NCBI GenBank assembly: GCA_902806105.1 | Contig: CADCVI010000150.1 | Span: 1 to 27,999 of the forward strand | Reading direction: 5' to 3' | From: an uncultured Rubrobacteraceae bacterium | GTDB lineage: Bacteria; Actinomycetota; Rubrobacteria; Rubrobacterales; Rubrobacteraceae | Length of the DNA: 27,999 nucleotides | Shown here: positions 15,724-22,945 of the stretch, piece after piece | How positions within the stretch are numbered: the first letter of the stretch is position 1 | Layout: the number at the start of each line of letters is the position of its first letter | The notes under the pieces: model-generated | Told to the model about the DNA's origin: nothing | Database searches by the model: none | Seen by the model: the letters and a program-made list of their open reading frames with translations, nothing else | Made by a program: the position numbers and the translations under genes

Positions 15724-16101
15724 TCAGACCTGGTTCAGGCCGCCGAGGCCGAAGAGGTCGCCTTCGTCCCGCCCGGTTTGCAGGGCCTCCACGAGGTCTT
15801 CCAGGCCGCCCATCTCGACCCTCATGCCGCCCTCGCTCGCGGGGGGCGGGTTCAGCGCTACGTGCTCGACCTTGCCCCGGCAGCCTTCGAGGACCGCGAT
15901 GAGGCCCATCCCGGAGACCTCGACGGGCTTGTAGCCCGGGCCGAAGTCGGTCGAGTCGAGGAAGTCCTGGGCACCGGCTGCGGAGCCGAAGAGGGGGAGG
16001 GCGCCGCGGTCGCCGACGGAGATCAAGAGCGGCTCCGCGCCCGGAGCGGCCTCCCGGAAGAGGAGCACGTAGGGCGGCTGGGGCGCTTCTCTCGCGGGCA
16101 C
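15724..16101 (-). CDS. Uncharacterised protein, weakly SseB-like
   Basis: A 125-residue soluble protein. YVLLFREAAPGAEPLLISVGDRGALPLFGSAAGAQDFLDS near the N-terminus is vaguely like the SseB N-terminal fold (short strands then a GALPLF motif), but I cannot assign it. The end is acidic and glycine-rich. A GTG start follows an excellent GAGGAGGAGCAA site. It begins 10 bases after the cupin gene stop, so the two form an operon. No function is proposed. Confidence 0.65.
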   Translation of the reverse strand: MPAREAPQPPYVLLFREAAPGAEPLLISVGDRGALPLFGSAAGAQDFLDSTDFGPGYKPVEVSGMGLIAVLEGCRGKVEHVALNPPPASEGGMRVEMGGLEDLVEALQTGRDEGDLFGLGGLNQV

Positions 16102-16111
16102 TTGCTCCTCC

Positions 16112-16432
16112 TCAGGAGGGCCGCGGGGCCATGGTGACGAGGAGGACGAGGTTCTCCTGAGATTCGTTGCGTACGCCGTGGGGCTCGCCGGAACGCGCGA
16201 TCACGGCGTTCCCTTGCCCGAGGTCCGCCTCCTCCTCGCCGATGGTGAAGCGGCCGGTCCCTTCGAGGACGCAGTAGACCTTGTCCGAGCCCTCGTGGGC
16301 GTGGACCTTCTGGGCCTGGCCCGGCATGAGGCAGTAGAGGTCGTAGAAGAGGTGCGGCGAGTCGAAGAGGGCGTTCTTCTTCATCTTCTCCCCGGAGAAG
16401 GCGGCGACCTCTGCGAACGACTTGCTCTCCAA
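16112..16432 (-). CDS. Small cupin-domain protein
   Basis: A 106-residue single-domain cupin. The first cupin motif is visible as PGQAQKVHAHEGSDKVYCVLEG with two metal-binding histidines. The second is GNAVIARSGEPHGVRN with the third histidine. The N-terminal ESKSFAEVAAFSGEKMKKN matches the start of related small cupins. For this reason I take the TTG at 16430-16432, preceded by GGGGAG, although the frame is open upstream to 16597; that extension looks non-coding. Substrate unknown; probably binds a metal and a small ligand. First gene of a two-gene operon. Confidence 0.8.
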   Translation of the reverse strand: MESKSFAEVAAFSGEKMKKNALFDSPHLFYDLYCLMPGQAQKVHAHEGSDKVYCVLEGTGRFTIGEEEADLGQGNAVIARSGEPHGVRNESQENLVLLVTMAPRPS

Positions 16433-16633
16433 AATCAGGCTCTCCCCGTCTCGCGTTGCACGCGGACCAACTCTAGCATCTCGCACGGGACCGTGAGACT
16501 CCGTAGTCCGTACTTTCCCGGGTGGACGCCCTCCTGGCCACCCGGATGGTGTGAACCCGAGCGCGCGAGAAGTTCCGGCGGCCTGTTCCTGCCTCATGGA
16601 GTGCAGCGCCGCTGAACCCTGCCTGCAGGTCTC

Positions 16634-17806
16634 CTAGACTCGGAACTCCTTTGGAAAGTCCGTCAGGTTGCGGCTGCCGTCTTCGGTGACGACGACGAGG
16701 TCTTCGATGCGGATGCCGCCGACCTTCGGGTCGTAGAGGCCGGGCTCTATGGTGATGACGTCGCCGGGGACGAGGGTCTCGTCGGCGGTGGAGACGCGGG
16801 GGGCCTCGTGGATCTCCAGGCCGACCCCGTGGCCGGTCCCGTGGATGAAGCCCTCCTGCAAGGGCTGGCCGGGTATCCCGTCGTGCTGGAGGGTCTTGTA
16901 GCCCTTCTCGTGCAGGATCTCCGAGACTTTCTTGTGGATGTCGCGGCCGTTGACGCCGGGTCCTATCATCGCGAGCGCGGCCTCCTGGCTCTCCAGGACC
17001 GCGTCGTACATCTTCTGCAGTTCCTCGGAGGGCTCGCCCTTGACGAAGGTCCGGGTCATGTCGGCGTAGTAGCGGCTCTCCTTGCTCGCCGGGAAGATGT
17101 CCACGATGATGGACTCCCCGGCCCTCAGGGCACCGTGTCCCTCGTCGTGCGGGTCCGCGGCCTGGCGGCCACCGGCGGTTATCGTCCCGTCGGCGGCGCA
17201 GCCTCTCCTCAAAAGCTCCGCGTCTATCTCCGCGCGCAGGATCTCGCTGGTCAGCGTCTCGCCGCGCCACCTGAGGGTGCCACTACCGGAGACCTCGGCC
17301 TCCCTCAAGACCTCCAGGGCGTGGGCGCACGAAGCCTCGACGGCCCGCTGCGTCTCGCTTATGTGCGAGATCTCCTCCTGCGTCTTGGACCGGCGGAGGT
17401 CGGCGAAGAGCTTCGCCTCCGGCGTCACGGTGAGGCCCCGGGCGCGCAGCTCGTCGGCGTAGACGATGCCGAGCTCGGGCGGTACGGCGACGGGGGAATC
17501 CTTCGCCCCGATCCCGGAGAGGAGTTTCGCGGCGGCGGCGGCGAGCGCCCTGCCCCCGCTTTTGAGCTCCTTGGCGAGCTCTACTACCCCGAGCTCGTCG
17601 AAGGAGAGGACCTCGTCGGCGCGGGCCTGCTTCTTCGCCCGGCCGTACTCCATCGAGGAGACGCCGAGGTAGCTCTTGCCGCCCGCCCTGAGGCAGATCA
17701 CGGGGTCCGGAGCCAGGAAACCCGACAGGTGATACGCCGCCGCGTCGTGCTGCGAAGCCCCTATGACGAGGAGCGTCCTGCCGGGGGAATCTGCGCCGTT
17801 CTCCAT
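16634..17806 (-). CDS. M24-family Xaa-Pro aminopeptidase/dipeptidase
   Basis: A 390-residue protein with a creatinase-like N-terminal domain and a C-terminal pita-bread metallopeptidase domain. All five metal ligands are present: D236 (IVDIFP), D249 (ADMTRTF), H326 (HGTGHGVGLEIHE), E354 (ITIEPGLY) and E368 (IRIEDL). M24B enzymes remove residues N-terminal to proline from peptides in the cytosol, using Mn or Co. Aminopeptidase and prolidase cannot be separated by eye. The ATG at 17806 is preferred because GGGAG lies 7 bases upstream and a TAGAAT promoter lies before it; an ATG at 17848 overlaps that promoter. Confidence 0.9.
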   Translation of the reverse strand: MENGADSPGRTLLVIGASQHDAAAYHLSGFLAPDPVICLRAGGKSYLGVSSMEYGRAKKQARADEVLSFDELGVVELAKELKSGGRALAAAAAKLLSGIGAKDSPVAVPPELGIVYADELRARGLTVTPEAKLFADLRRSKTQEEISHISETQRAVEASCAHALEVLREAEVSGSGTLRWRGETLTSEILRAEIDAELLRRGCAADGTITAGGRQAADPHDEGHGALRAGESIIVDIFPASKESRYYADMTRTFVKGEPSEELQKMYDAVLESQEAALAMIGPGVNGRDIHKKVSEILHEKGYKTLQHDGIPGQPLQEGFIHGTGHGVGLEIHEAPRVSTADETLVPGDVITIEPGLYDPKVGGIRIEDLVVVTEDGSRNLTDFPKEFRV

Positions 17807-17846
17807 AGGGTTACTCCCGAGGTAGAAGATCTTTCTGACGCCGCAC

Positions 17847-17852
17847 ATTCTA
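17847..17852 (-). promoter_or_regulatory. Candidate -10 box of the M24 peptidase gene
   Basis: TAGAAT on the minus strand, placing the transcription start near 17840 and giving a leader of about 34 bases that contains the GGGAG ribosome-binding site. The -35 is not clear. Confidence 0.5.
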
Positions 17853-17914
17853 CTACCGGCGCCGCGATCTCCCGGCGCGAAACTCGTGCCACCTAATCAT
17901 GGCAGGCGCTCATA

Positions 17915-17920
17915 TATAAT
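17915..17920 (+). promoter_or_regulatory. Candidate -10 box of the Nfu-type gene (leaderless)
   Basis: Perfect TATAAT with 9 bases to the ATG at 17930, which would be at or within two bases of the transcription start. No ribosome-binding site precedes that ATG. Confidence 0.5.
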
Positions 17921-17929
17921 CATGTCCGC

Positions 17930-18172
17930 ATGGGAGCCCCGAGAGACATGAGGAGCAGGGTCGAGACCGCCCTGAACAAGGTTCGTCCGGCCCTCAAGGC
18001 CGACGGCGGCGACGCGCGCGTCGTCGAGTGCGACGAGGAGAAGGGCAGGGTCAGCATCGAGATGCTCGGTGCCTGCGGCGGATGCCCCCTCTCGCAACTG
18101 GACTTCGCCTACGCGATAGAAGGGCTGATCCGCCGCGAAGTCCCCGAGGTCCGCGACATCGTGGCCGTCTAG
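17930..18172 (+). CDS. NifU C-terminal domain (Nfu-type) Fe-S scaffold protein
   Basis: An 80-residue single-domain Nfu protein that carries and delivers [4Fe-4S] clusters. The cluster-binding C-x2-C is C49/C52 in LGACGGCPLSQ, preceded by the conserved VRPALKADGGDARVV. The chain ends IRREVPEVRDIVAV, as expected. Full length for the stand-alone type. ATG 17930 fits a leaderless transcript; ATG 17948 (MRSRVETALNKV) matches the usual family start and is the alternative. Divergent from the M24 peptidase gene. Confidence 0.93.
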   Translation: MGAPRDMRSRVETALNKVRPALKADGGDARVVECDEEKGRVSIEMLGACGGCPLSQLDFAYAIEGLIRREVPEVRDIVAV

Positions 18173-18373
18173 ATCCCGGCCGTTCAGCCCGCCAACGCGT
18201 CGATTCGACCGCGGACTCTTGGAATCGGGTCACCCTCCCAAGCAGGCGCTTCATGCCGCAACGAGGAACCCTGCGGCCAGATCCGAGAACGGCGCAACGC
18301 TTTCTTAATCGGTGCTACTTAACCCGTGAGCCGGCGCGGGGGCTGACCGGCGAGGTATCGACGGGGTTCCGGG

Positions 18374-18898
18374 TTACTGGTGTTCCTGGCGGGTGCTGCG
18401 CATGGCGTTGGGGGGGAGGGCTTCGCGGGCCGCGGTCAGGGCGTCGGTGGCGAGGCGCCGGAGGCGGCGCAGTTTGAGGCGCCTGATCGGGCCGGAGGTT
18501 TTGGCTTCTTCGCCCGCGAGGTGGGTCAGCGTGATCATGTCGTTCACGCACGCCCGGTAGCCGAGGACGCACATCTCGACCTGCACCCCTGACGGGGCGG
18601 CGAGGAGGGTGCGGCGGATCTCACCGGCACGCTCCACGATGGTGCGCGAGAGCGCCGAGGCGTCCGCCTCTTCCTCCTCGCCGACGGGCCTGTACCCGAC
18701 GATGTCTTCGGGGGAGAGGCGCTTCGCCCCGTACGAGGGGTCCGCCGTCCTGCGTCTCAGGATGAAGACCGAGGCGCCAGTCAGGAACGCTATCGGCGTG
18801 AGCAGGAGTGCCCAGGACGCCTCGGACGTGAGATACGAGACGAGCCCTACCGCCGCGACCTCCACCGCGATAAGGACAGCTAAGTAATACTTGACCAT
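18374..18898 (-). CDS. Uncharacterised two-helix membrane protein
   Basis: A 174-residue protein with two hydrophobic segments (about 5-22 and 29-46), a short RRR stop-transfer, then an acidic linker (VGEEEEADAS) and a helical, arginine-rich C-terminal domain of about 100 residues (IRRLKLRRLRRLATDAL). It looks like a membrane-anchored cytoplasmic helical domain. GGAGGT 8 bases before the ATG fixes the start. I do not recognise the family. The 200 bases between it and the Nfu-type gene hold nothing I can support. Confidence 0.65.
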   Translation of the reverse strand: MVKYYLAVLIAVEVAAVGLVSYLTSEASWALLLTPIAFLTGASVFILRRRTADPSYGAKRLSPEDIVGYRPVGEEEEADASALSRTIVERAGEIRRTLLAAPSGVQVEMCVLGYRACVNDMITLTHLAGEEAKTSGPIRRLKLRRLRRLATDALTAAREALPPNAMRSTRQEHQ

Positions 18899-19026
18899 CT
18901 TGGAACACCTCCGCCACGCCGGCTCGCACCGGCCACATGTCGGCCTAGTCTAGTTTTTACCGGACTGTTGCGCAAGGAGCCGCGAGAAGAAACGGGTGAG
19001 GACGCCGGTTTCCCGCCGTCGCGCTG

Positions 19027-19032
19027 TATAAT
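19027..19032 (+). promoter_or_regulatory. Candidate -10 box of YIP1 gene (leaderless)
   Basis: Perfect TATAAT followed by exactly 7 bases and then the GTG at 19040. No Shine-Dalgarno sequence lies between, and the -35 is poor. Confidence 0.5.
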
Positions 19033-19039
19033 CTCCCGC

Positions 19040-19642
19040 GTGTCCGCCCCCGCCCCCACCAGCGCCTCCGAGTTCGACCCCGGTCGTCCCGTCGGCAGCT
19101 TGCTTGGGGTACTCCGCGGCATCTTCTTCACCCCGAAACGGTTTTTCGTGGGGCTCTCGGCCGAGGGGCCGCTGCGGGAGCCCATCCTGTTCGTGCTGCT
19201 CGTCAGCGCGATCAGCTCCGCCATCCGGCTCGCGCTCGTCGCGGTCTTCGGCGTCGCATTGGGGGACCTGAGCGCGACCGACCTGGGTATCAGCGCGGTC
19301 CAGGCGCTGGTCTACGTGGCCCTCTCGCCGGTGCTGGTCGGCGTCTTCGCGGCGGTATACCTGCTCTCTCTGCGGACCTTTATGGGGTCGGCGGGTGACT
19401 ATCGGCAGGTCTACCGGATCGTCGCCTACGCCTGCGGGGCCCTGATCCTCCTGCCGTTCCCGGTCATCAACGCCTTCGCCTTCACCTACGCCATGCTGAT
19501 CCTGATGACCCTCGGCGTCCGCTACGTGTATCGCGCCTCTTTCCTTACGGCCCTCCTTACGGCCCTCGTCGGCTACGTCCCCTCGGCGCTCCTCTTTATC
19601 ACCCTCACGGTCTACGTCACCGGCCTCGTCTTCGGCCGCTAG
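19040..19642 (+). CDS. YIP1-family membrane protein
   Basis: A 200-residue protein with a short N-terminal tail, then VLRGIFFTPKRFFVGLSAEGPLREPILF, typical of bacterial YIP1-domain proteins. About five hydrophobic helices follow, with the SAGDYRQVYRIVAYACGALIL segment characteristic of the family. Bacterial members have no defined function. The frame is open 24 codons further upstream, but that part overlaps a TATAAT box and looks non-coding, so GTG 19040 is chosen. A tandem 12-base repeat (CCTTACGGCCCT twice, about 19544-19567) encodes LTALLTAL in the last helices. It converges on the next gene with 7 bases between the stops. Confidence 0.82.
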   Translation: MSAPAPTSASEFDPGRPVGSLLGVLRGIFFTPKRFFVGLSAEGPLREPILFVLLVSAISSAIRLALVAVFGVALGDLSATDLGISAVQALVYVALSPVLVGVFAAVYLLSLRTFMGSAGDYRQVYRIVAYACGALILLPFPVINAFAFTYAMLILMTLGVRYVYRASFLTALLTALVGYVPSALLFITLTVYVTGLVFGR

Positions 19643-19649
19643 AAGCGCC

Positions 19650-20435
19650 CTACCTGCCGCCCACCGCGCGGTACTCCCGAATATCCCTCTCGGCACGGCG
19701 GCGGAGGTCCTCGGGCAGGGATACGGAGCCCTTCTTCCCGTAGCGCTCCCTGAGGAGGCCGCAGGATATTCTCAGGTACGCAGCCCTCATCTCCAACTCC
19801 TCCAGGACGTCCATCTCACGCGGGAAGATCCGGTACGTAGCGTCCTCCAGGTATCCCACTCTCGGCGGCCCTCCCTGCTCCAGGCATGCTTCGAGCCGCC
19901 GCTCCCACCGTTCCCTGAGCACCAGCATGGCCGGGGTGTCGGGGACGACGTTGAGCGGGCCGGTCTCGAACGGATCCTCCGGCGTGAAGCCGAAGGTCTG
20001 CTCCAGCAGCCGTACCGACCGGCGGGCCCTCGGACCGCGGCGGTCCTTCAGGTACTCGTACCCCGAACGGAGCAGGACGAGCTGAACGTCGTAGTAGGCG
20101 CCAAGGCCCGCGAGCGTCGGACGCCTGGCATCGAGCCCCCTCTCACCGAGCGCCCGGCCGAGGGCCGCGCGCCGCTTCCAGAACCCCGCGAGACGCCACC
20201 CGAAGAGGCCGCCCCCGAAGACGAGCCCCGCGCCGACCGGGATCGCCGCGGCGTACGGGCCTGCCCACGAGGTTCCCACGGCGGGCGCCGAGAGCAGGAC
20301 AGAGGCCCCGACGAGACAGGCCACGACAAACCCCGCCATCGTCGATCGCCGGCCCCATCCCGCAGCCCCGTCGTAGAGCCGGCCTAGCGCGTACCAGAGG
20401 CCGAGCGCGTCGTCCGATGTGGTGGAGGGATGCAC
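19650..20435 (-). CDS. Uncharacterised membrane protein
   Basis: A 261-residue protein with two hydrophobic segments (about 33-51 and 58-80), followed by a basic stretch (WRLAGFWKRRAALGRALG) and a largely helical charged C-terminal domain. No family is recognised. The GTG start (20433-20435) lies 7 bases after a TAGAAT box on the minus strand and has no ribosome-binding site, so it is probably translated leaderlessly. It begins M-H-P, as does the divergent PAP2-like gene, because both starts lie in one inverted repeat. Confidence 0.65.
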   Translation of the reverse strand: MHPSTTSDDALGLWYALGRLYDGAAGWGRRSTMAGFVVACLVGASVLLSAPAVGTSWAGPYAAAIPVGAGLVFGGGLFGWRLAGFWKRRAALGRALGERGLDARRPTLAGLGAYYDVQLVLLRSGYEYLKDRRGPRARRSVRLLEQTFGFTPEDPFETGPLNVVPDTPAMLVLRERWERRLEACLEQGGPPRVGYLEDATYRIFPREMDVLEELEMRAAYLRISCGLLRERYGKKGSVSLPEDLRRRAERDIREYRAVGGR

Positions 20436-20463
20436 GTGCTAGATTCTACTCCCAGTGCATCCC
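20427..20463. promoter_or_regulatory. Divergent leaderless promoters inside a 9-bp inverted repeat
   Basis: GGGATGCAC (20427-20435) and GTGCATCCC (20455-20463) are perfect inverted repeats, 19 bases apart. The start codons of both divergent genes are the GTGs of the arms. Between them, TAGAAT on the minus strand (complement of 20443-20448, 7 bases to its GTG) overlaps TAGATT on the plus strand (20440-20445, 9 bases to its GTG). The two -10 boxes occupy the same DNA, so the promoters should exclude each other. Confidence 0.6.
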
Positions 20464-21048
20464 GCCAACCCCGCCACAGAGCCCAGGATCCGGCTGGCCA
20501 AACGCCTCGCGGACGTCCTCAACCCCTTCGTCGTCTTCACGGCGCTCTACGCGCTCGTGGCGTTCTCGCGGGCGTCCCCCGGTGCGGCCATCCTCTACCT
20601 CGCCGTCGAGCTCCTCGCGGCGGGGCTCGTGGCCGGTTTCGTCCTCTTGCTGCGCCGGAGGAGGCGGGTGGGGGACTTCTGGATCTCCGACCGCAACCAG
20701 CGTATCGTCCCCGCCGTCTTCCTCCTCTCCACCTTCGCCGCGCTCCTGGGAGCCCTGGCACTCCTGAACGTACCGGAGAGCCTCTTCCTCGTCACCCTCT
20801 CGATAGGCCTGGCGAGCGCGGCGGTCGCCGCCGTCACGCTCCTGTGGAAGGCCAGCGCCCACTCTGCCGTCGCCGGACACGCCGCCGTCGCCGCCCTCCT
20901 CGTACTCGGGCCCGCCCTCGGACTCCCCTTCCTGCTCGCCCTGCCAGCCGTGCTGTGGTCGCGCGTGACGACGGGGGCACACACCACGGCGCAGGTCCTC
21001 GCGGGCGCCGGGGTGGGGGCGGCCTTCGCCCTCGCGTTCCTGGGGTAG
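20455..21048 (+). CDS. PAP2-superfamily-like membrane protein
   Basis: A 197-residue protein with about six hydrophobic helices. It carries PAP2-like landmarks: DRNQRIVP (motif 1 region), KASAHSAVAGH (motif 2 region, with AGH replacing the usual SGH) and SRVTTGAHTTAQVLAG (motif 3 with the essential Arg and His, but Gln where the classical motif has Asp). Some PAP2-like prokaryotic proteins have this HxxxQ form, from memory. A lipid-phosphate phosphatase role is possible but not shown. GTG start, leaderless-type promoter overlapping that of the divergent gene. Confidence 0.72.
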   Translation: MHPANPATEPRIRLAKRLADVLNPFVVFTALYALVAFSRASPGAAILYLAVELLAAGLVAGFVLLLRRRRRVGDFWISDRNQRIVPAVFLLSTFAALLGALALLNVPESLFLVTLSIGLASAAVAAVTLLWKASAHSAVAGHAAVAALLVLGPALGLPFLLALPAVLWSRVTTGAHTTAQVLAGAGVGAAFALAFLG

Positions 21049-21075
21049 GGCGAGCTTCTGACCGGGCGCGACGCC

Positions 21076-21267
21076 CTACCGAACGCCTCCGGTCCGGCTG
21101 ACCCTCTCCACGTGCTCCAACGCCTGCTTGCGGCTCTTGAGGTTGTGACGAGTCTCGCCGTCGGCCTTCGCCGCCCACGTCCCGTGCCAGCTCCAGACCT
21201 GCCCGACCACCCGCCCGTCCATCAAGACGTCGTAGCTGCTCTCCCCGGTCTTGCGTAGCTCCGCCAT
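21076..21267 (-). CDS. Small conserved-looking protein (63 residues)
   Basis: A 63-residue basic protein. The pattern SSYDVLMDGRVVGQVWSWHGTWAAK then a helical RHNLKSRKQALEHV looks like a small beta-beta-alpha domain, with coding-like composition. No family is recognised. The ATG lies 6 bases after TAGAAT on the minus strand and has no ribosome-binding site, so a leaderless transcript is likely. It converges on the PAP2-like gene. Confidence 0.6.
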   Translation of the reverse strand: MAELRKTGESSYDVLMDGRVVGQVWSWHGTWAAKADGETRHNLKSRKQALEHVERVSRTGGVR

Positions 21268-21273
21268 GCCGTG

Positions 21274-21279
21274 ATTCTA
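21274..21279 (-). promoter_or_regulatory. Candidate -10 box of the 63-residue gene (leaderless)
   Basis: TAGAAT on the minus strand with 6 bases to the ATG at 21265-21267. The -35 region (TGGCCG) is a poor match. Confidence 0.45.
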
Positions 21280-21390
21280 GCCGTGCCTCACGGACGCGGC
21301 CACGCGCACCTGCACGATCACGACGAGCAGACCGCGCGGAGAGCTTTCGTGCAGGAGGGGGCGGTACGCCTCGGCGGTTCGAGAGCATAG

Positions 21391-21427
21391 AGAAAGCCCG
21401 CCAGTTCCCTGAGGAACCGACGGGCTT
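21391..21427 (-). terminator. Terminator of tRNA-Glu
   Basis: On the minus strand AAGCCCG and CGGGCTT form an outer 7-bp stem, with an inner GTTCC/GGAAC stem, followed by TTCTCT. It begins a few bases after the tRNA 3' end. Confidence 0.85.
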
Positions 21428-21431
21428 GGAG

Positions 21432-21504
21432 TGACCCCACCGGGGTTCGAACCCGGGTTTTCGCCGTGAGAGGGCAATGTCCTAGGCCACTAGACGATGG
21501 GGCC
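21432..21504 (-). tRNA. tRNA-Glu(CTC)
   Basis: A 73-base tRNA on the minus strand. The acceptor stem GGCCCCA/TGGGGTC contains one G-T pair. The anticodon loop CTCTCAC gives CTC, reading GAG. The T-arm contains GGTTCGAACCC, and the discriminator is A. CCA is not encoded. The cognate synthetase gene gltX lies about 1.4 kb away on the same strand. Confidence 0.96.
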
Positions 21505-21528
21505 TCGCGGCTTTTCGAGCCGGGACAG

Positions 21529-21557
21529 AGTTTAAACGATCATCCCCGGATCGTCAA
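21529..21557 (-). promoter_or_regulatory. Promoter of tRNA-Glu
   Basis: On the minus strand TTGACG (complement of 21552-21557), a 17-base spacer and TAAACT (complement of 21529-21534): the best sigma-70-type promoter in the window. The predicted start is about 18 bases before the tRNA. Confidence 0.8.
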
Positions 21558-21607
21558 TTCGGAGAGCGAGACGCGCCGCTGCCGCCGACCGCGCCCCCGA
21601 ACGTCGT

Positions 21608-22207
21608 CTACGACCCCCGGCGCAGGCCGTCGAGGTGCCGCGCGAGCACCGCTGTCAGGTTCTCCGCAGTCGCGTGCTCCGGCCGCACGACTGCGTGCAC
21701 GGCGAGACCGTCGATCACGGCGTAGAGCCGCTCGGTCTCCAGTTCGACGTCCACCCCGGGGGGCGCCTCGCCCGACTCCATTAGCGTGCGCACCGACCAT
21801 CCGCACAACTCGCGCAGCCCGTCGTCCGCCTCGTCGCGGAGCGCGTGCAGGGTCGGCTCCACGAGCGCCTTGCCGGTCAGGGCCAGCCAGACCTCGGCCT
21901 CCGCGCGCCTCTCGGCATCGAGCGGCAGCACCTCCCGGAGCACCCTCTCGACCGCCAACCGCGGGCCGGCGGAGGAGAGGTCGAGCGCCCGTATGCGGCG
22001 GCCCGCCCGCTCCGTGACGAGCCGCATCGCGAAGGCCAGAAGCTCCGTCTGGCTCCCGAAATAGTGGCGGAGCGAGCCCATCGAAAGCCCCGCCTCGCGC
22101 GCGACGTTACGCACCGAGGCACGATCTAGCCCGTCGCGAAGGATCACGCGCCACACCGCCTCCGCCAGCTCCGTCCTCCGCGCATCCACGTCGACCATCT
22201 TCGGCAT
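21608..22207 (-). CDS. TetR-family transcriptional regulator
   Basis: A 199-residue TetR-type repressor. The N-terminal helix-turn-helix spans about residues 24-50 (GLDRASVRNVAREAGLSMGS then LRHYFGSQTELL). The rest is an all-helical ligand-binding and dimerisation domain. ATG 22207 (MPKMVDVD) is taken as start; ATG 22198 is possible, and a start at 22243 would run through the operator DNA. It is divergent from the YmcC-like membrane gene, with two near-identical 18-bp operator-like sites between them, so it very likely represses itself and that gene. Ligand unknown. Confidence 0.9.
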   Translation of the reverse strand: MPKMVDVDARRTELAEAVWRVILRDGLDRASVRNVAREAGLSMGSLRHYFGSQTELLAFAMRLVTERAGRRIRALDLSSAGPRLAVERVLREVLPLDAERRAEAEVWLALTGKALVEPTLHALRDEADDGLRELCGWSVRTLMESGEAPPGVDVELETERLYAVIDGLAVHAVVRPEHATAENLTAVLARHLDGLRRGS

Positions 22208-22216
22208 ACCGTTTTT

Positions 22217-22234
22217 ATAACATGAGTGTGCTAC
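22217..22234. promoter_or_regulatory. TetR operator copy 1
   Basis: ATAACATGAGTGTGCTAC, an imperfect dyad (ATA-CA..TG-TA) 10 bases upstream of the TetR start. Identical at 13 of 18 positions to copy 2. Confidence 0.6.
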
Positions 22235-22243
22235 TATCTTCAA

Positions 22244-22261
22244 ATAACACAGTTGTGCTAT
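22244..22261. promoter_or_regulatory. TetR operator copy 2
   Basis: ATAACACAGTTGTGCTAT, a better dyad: ATA-n-CACA-GT-TGTG-n-TAT, 14 of 18 bases symmetric. It lies 27 bp centre-to-centre from copy 1 and ends 14 bases before the ATG of the membrane gene. Confidence 0.65.
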
Positions 22262-22275
22262 GAAAGGTGGTGTTC

Positions 22276-22842
22276 ATGATCTACGCGGTGATCGTGGCCT
22301 GTGAGGTGGGGTTCTGGGTGGTCTTGCTCGCGGGTCTTGCGGCTCGTTACGGGCTGCGCCGGCCGTGGTTGGGCGGGGCCCTGCTGGTTTGCGTACCGCT
22401 GGTGGACCTGGTGCTGCTCGTGGCCTCTGTATGGGACCTGCGCCAGGGGGGGCAGGCCGGTGTCGCTCACGGGCTGGCGGCGGTTTATCTCGGGGTCTCC
22501 GTGGCGTGGGGGCATCGGATGGTGCGCTGGGCCGACGCGCGGTTCGCGCATCGGTTCGCCGGTGGTCCGCCCCCCTCGCGTCCCCCTTCAGGAGGGGCGG
22601 AGCACGCCCGCTACCAGCGCGGCCAGTGGATGAGGCACCTGCTCGCGTGGGCCGTCGGCTGCGGTCTGCTGCTGGGCGGCGTCGCGCTCGTCGGCGACGC
22701 GGAGCGTGGCGGGGCGCTGTTGGGGATCGCGCAGGGCTGGACCATCGTGCTCGCCGCGGACTTCGTGTGGTCGATGAGCTACACGTTATGGCCGCGCAGG
22801 ATGTCCGGGCGTGGGGCGGGGAAGCTGGAGGGGCGTTCTTAG
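22276..22842 (+). CDS. YmcC-like conserved membrane protein
   Basis: A 188-residue protein with about six hydrophobic helices. The opening MIYAVIVACEVGFWVVLLAG, then VPLVDLVLLVASVWDL, then HGLAAVYLGVSVAWGHRMVRWAD and ARFAHRFAGG match, as I remember it, a family that includes Bacillus YmcC; no biochemical role is established. AAAGGTGG precedes the ATG; in-frame GTGs at 22267 and 22270 lie inside that site. The gene faces a TetR regulator across a two-site operator, so expression is probably induced by a small hydrophobic ligand. Confidence 0.75.
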   Translation: MIYAVIVACEVGFWVVLLAGLAARYGLRRPWLGGALLVCVPLVDLVLLVASVWDLRQGGQAGVAHGLAAVYLGVSVAWGHRMVRWADARFAHRFAGGPPPSRPPSGGAEHARYQRGQWMRHLLAWAVGCGLLLGGVALVGDAERGGALLGIAQGWTIVLAADFVWSMSYTLWPRRMSGRGAGKLEGRS

Positions 22843-22887
22843 ACCATGCTCCGGGTTCGGAGCTTGTGGCGGAGGAGGTCGAGAGAG

Positions 22888-22923
22888 AAGGGAAGCGGCC
22901 CGGTCGGTGGGGCCGCTTCCCTT
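22888..22923 (-). terminator. Terminator of gltX (possibly bidirectional)
   Basis: AAGGGAAGCGGCC (22888-22900) and GGCCGCTTCCCTT (22911-22923) are a perfect 13-bp inverted repeat with a 10-base loop. On the minus strand it begins 22 bases after the gltX stop and is followed by CTCTCTC. It also lies 45 bases after the stop of the YmcC-like gene on the other strand. Confidence 0.85.
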
Positions 22924-22945
22924 GGGGGTTGGCTGCGGGTCGGGT

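Noticed and set aside
19544..19567. Tandem 12-base repeat CCTTACGGCCCT as a mobile or phase-variable element
   Set aside because: It is an in-frame pair inside the YIP1 gene coding for alternating Leu/Thr/Ala in a membrane helix; two copies in multiples of three would not change frame.
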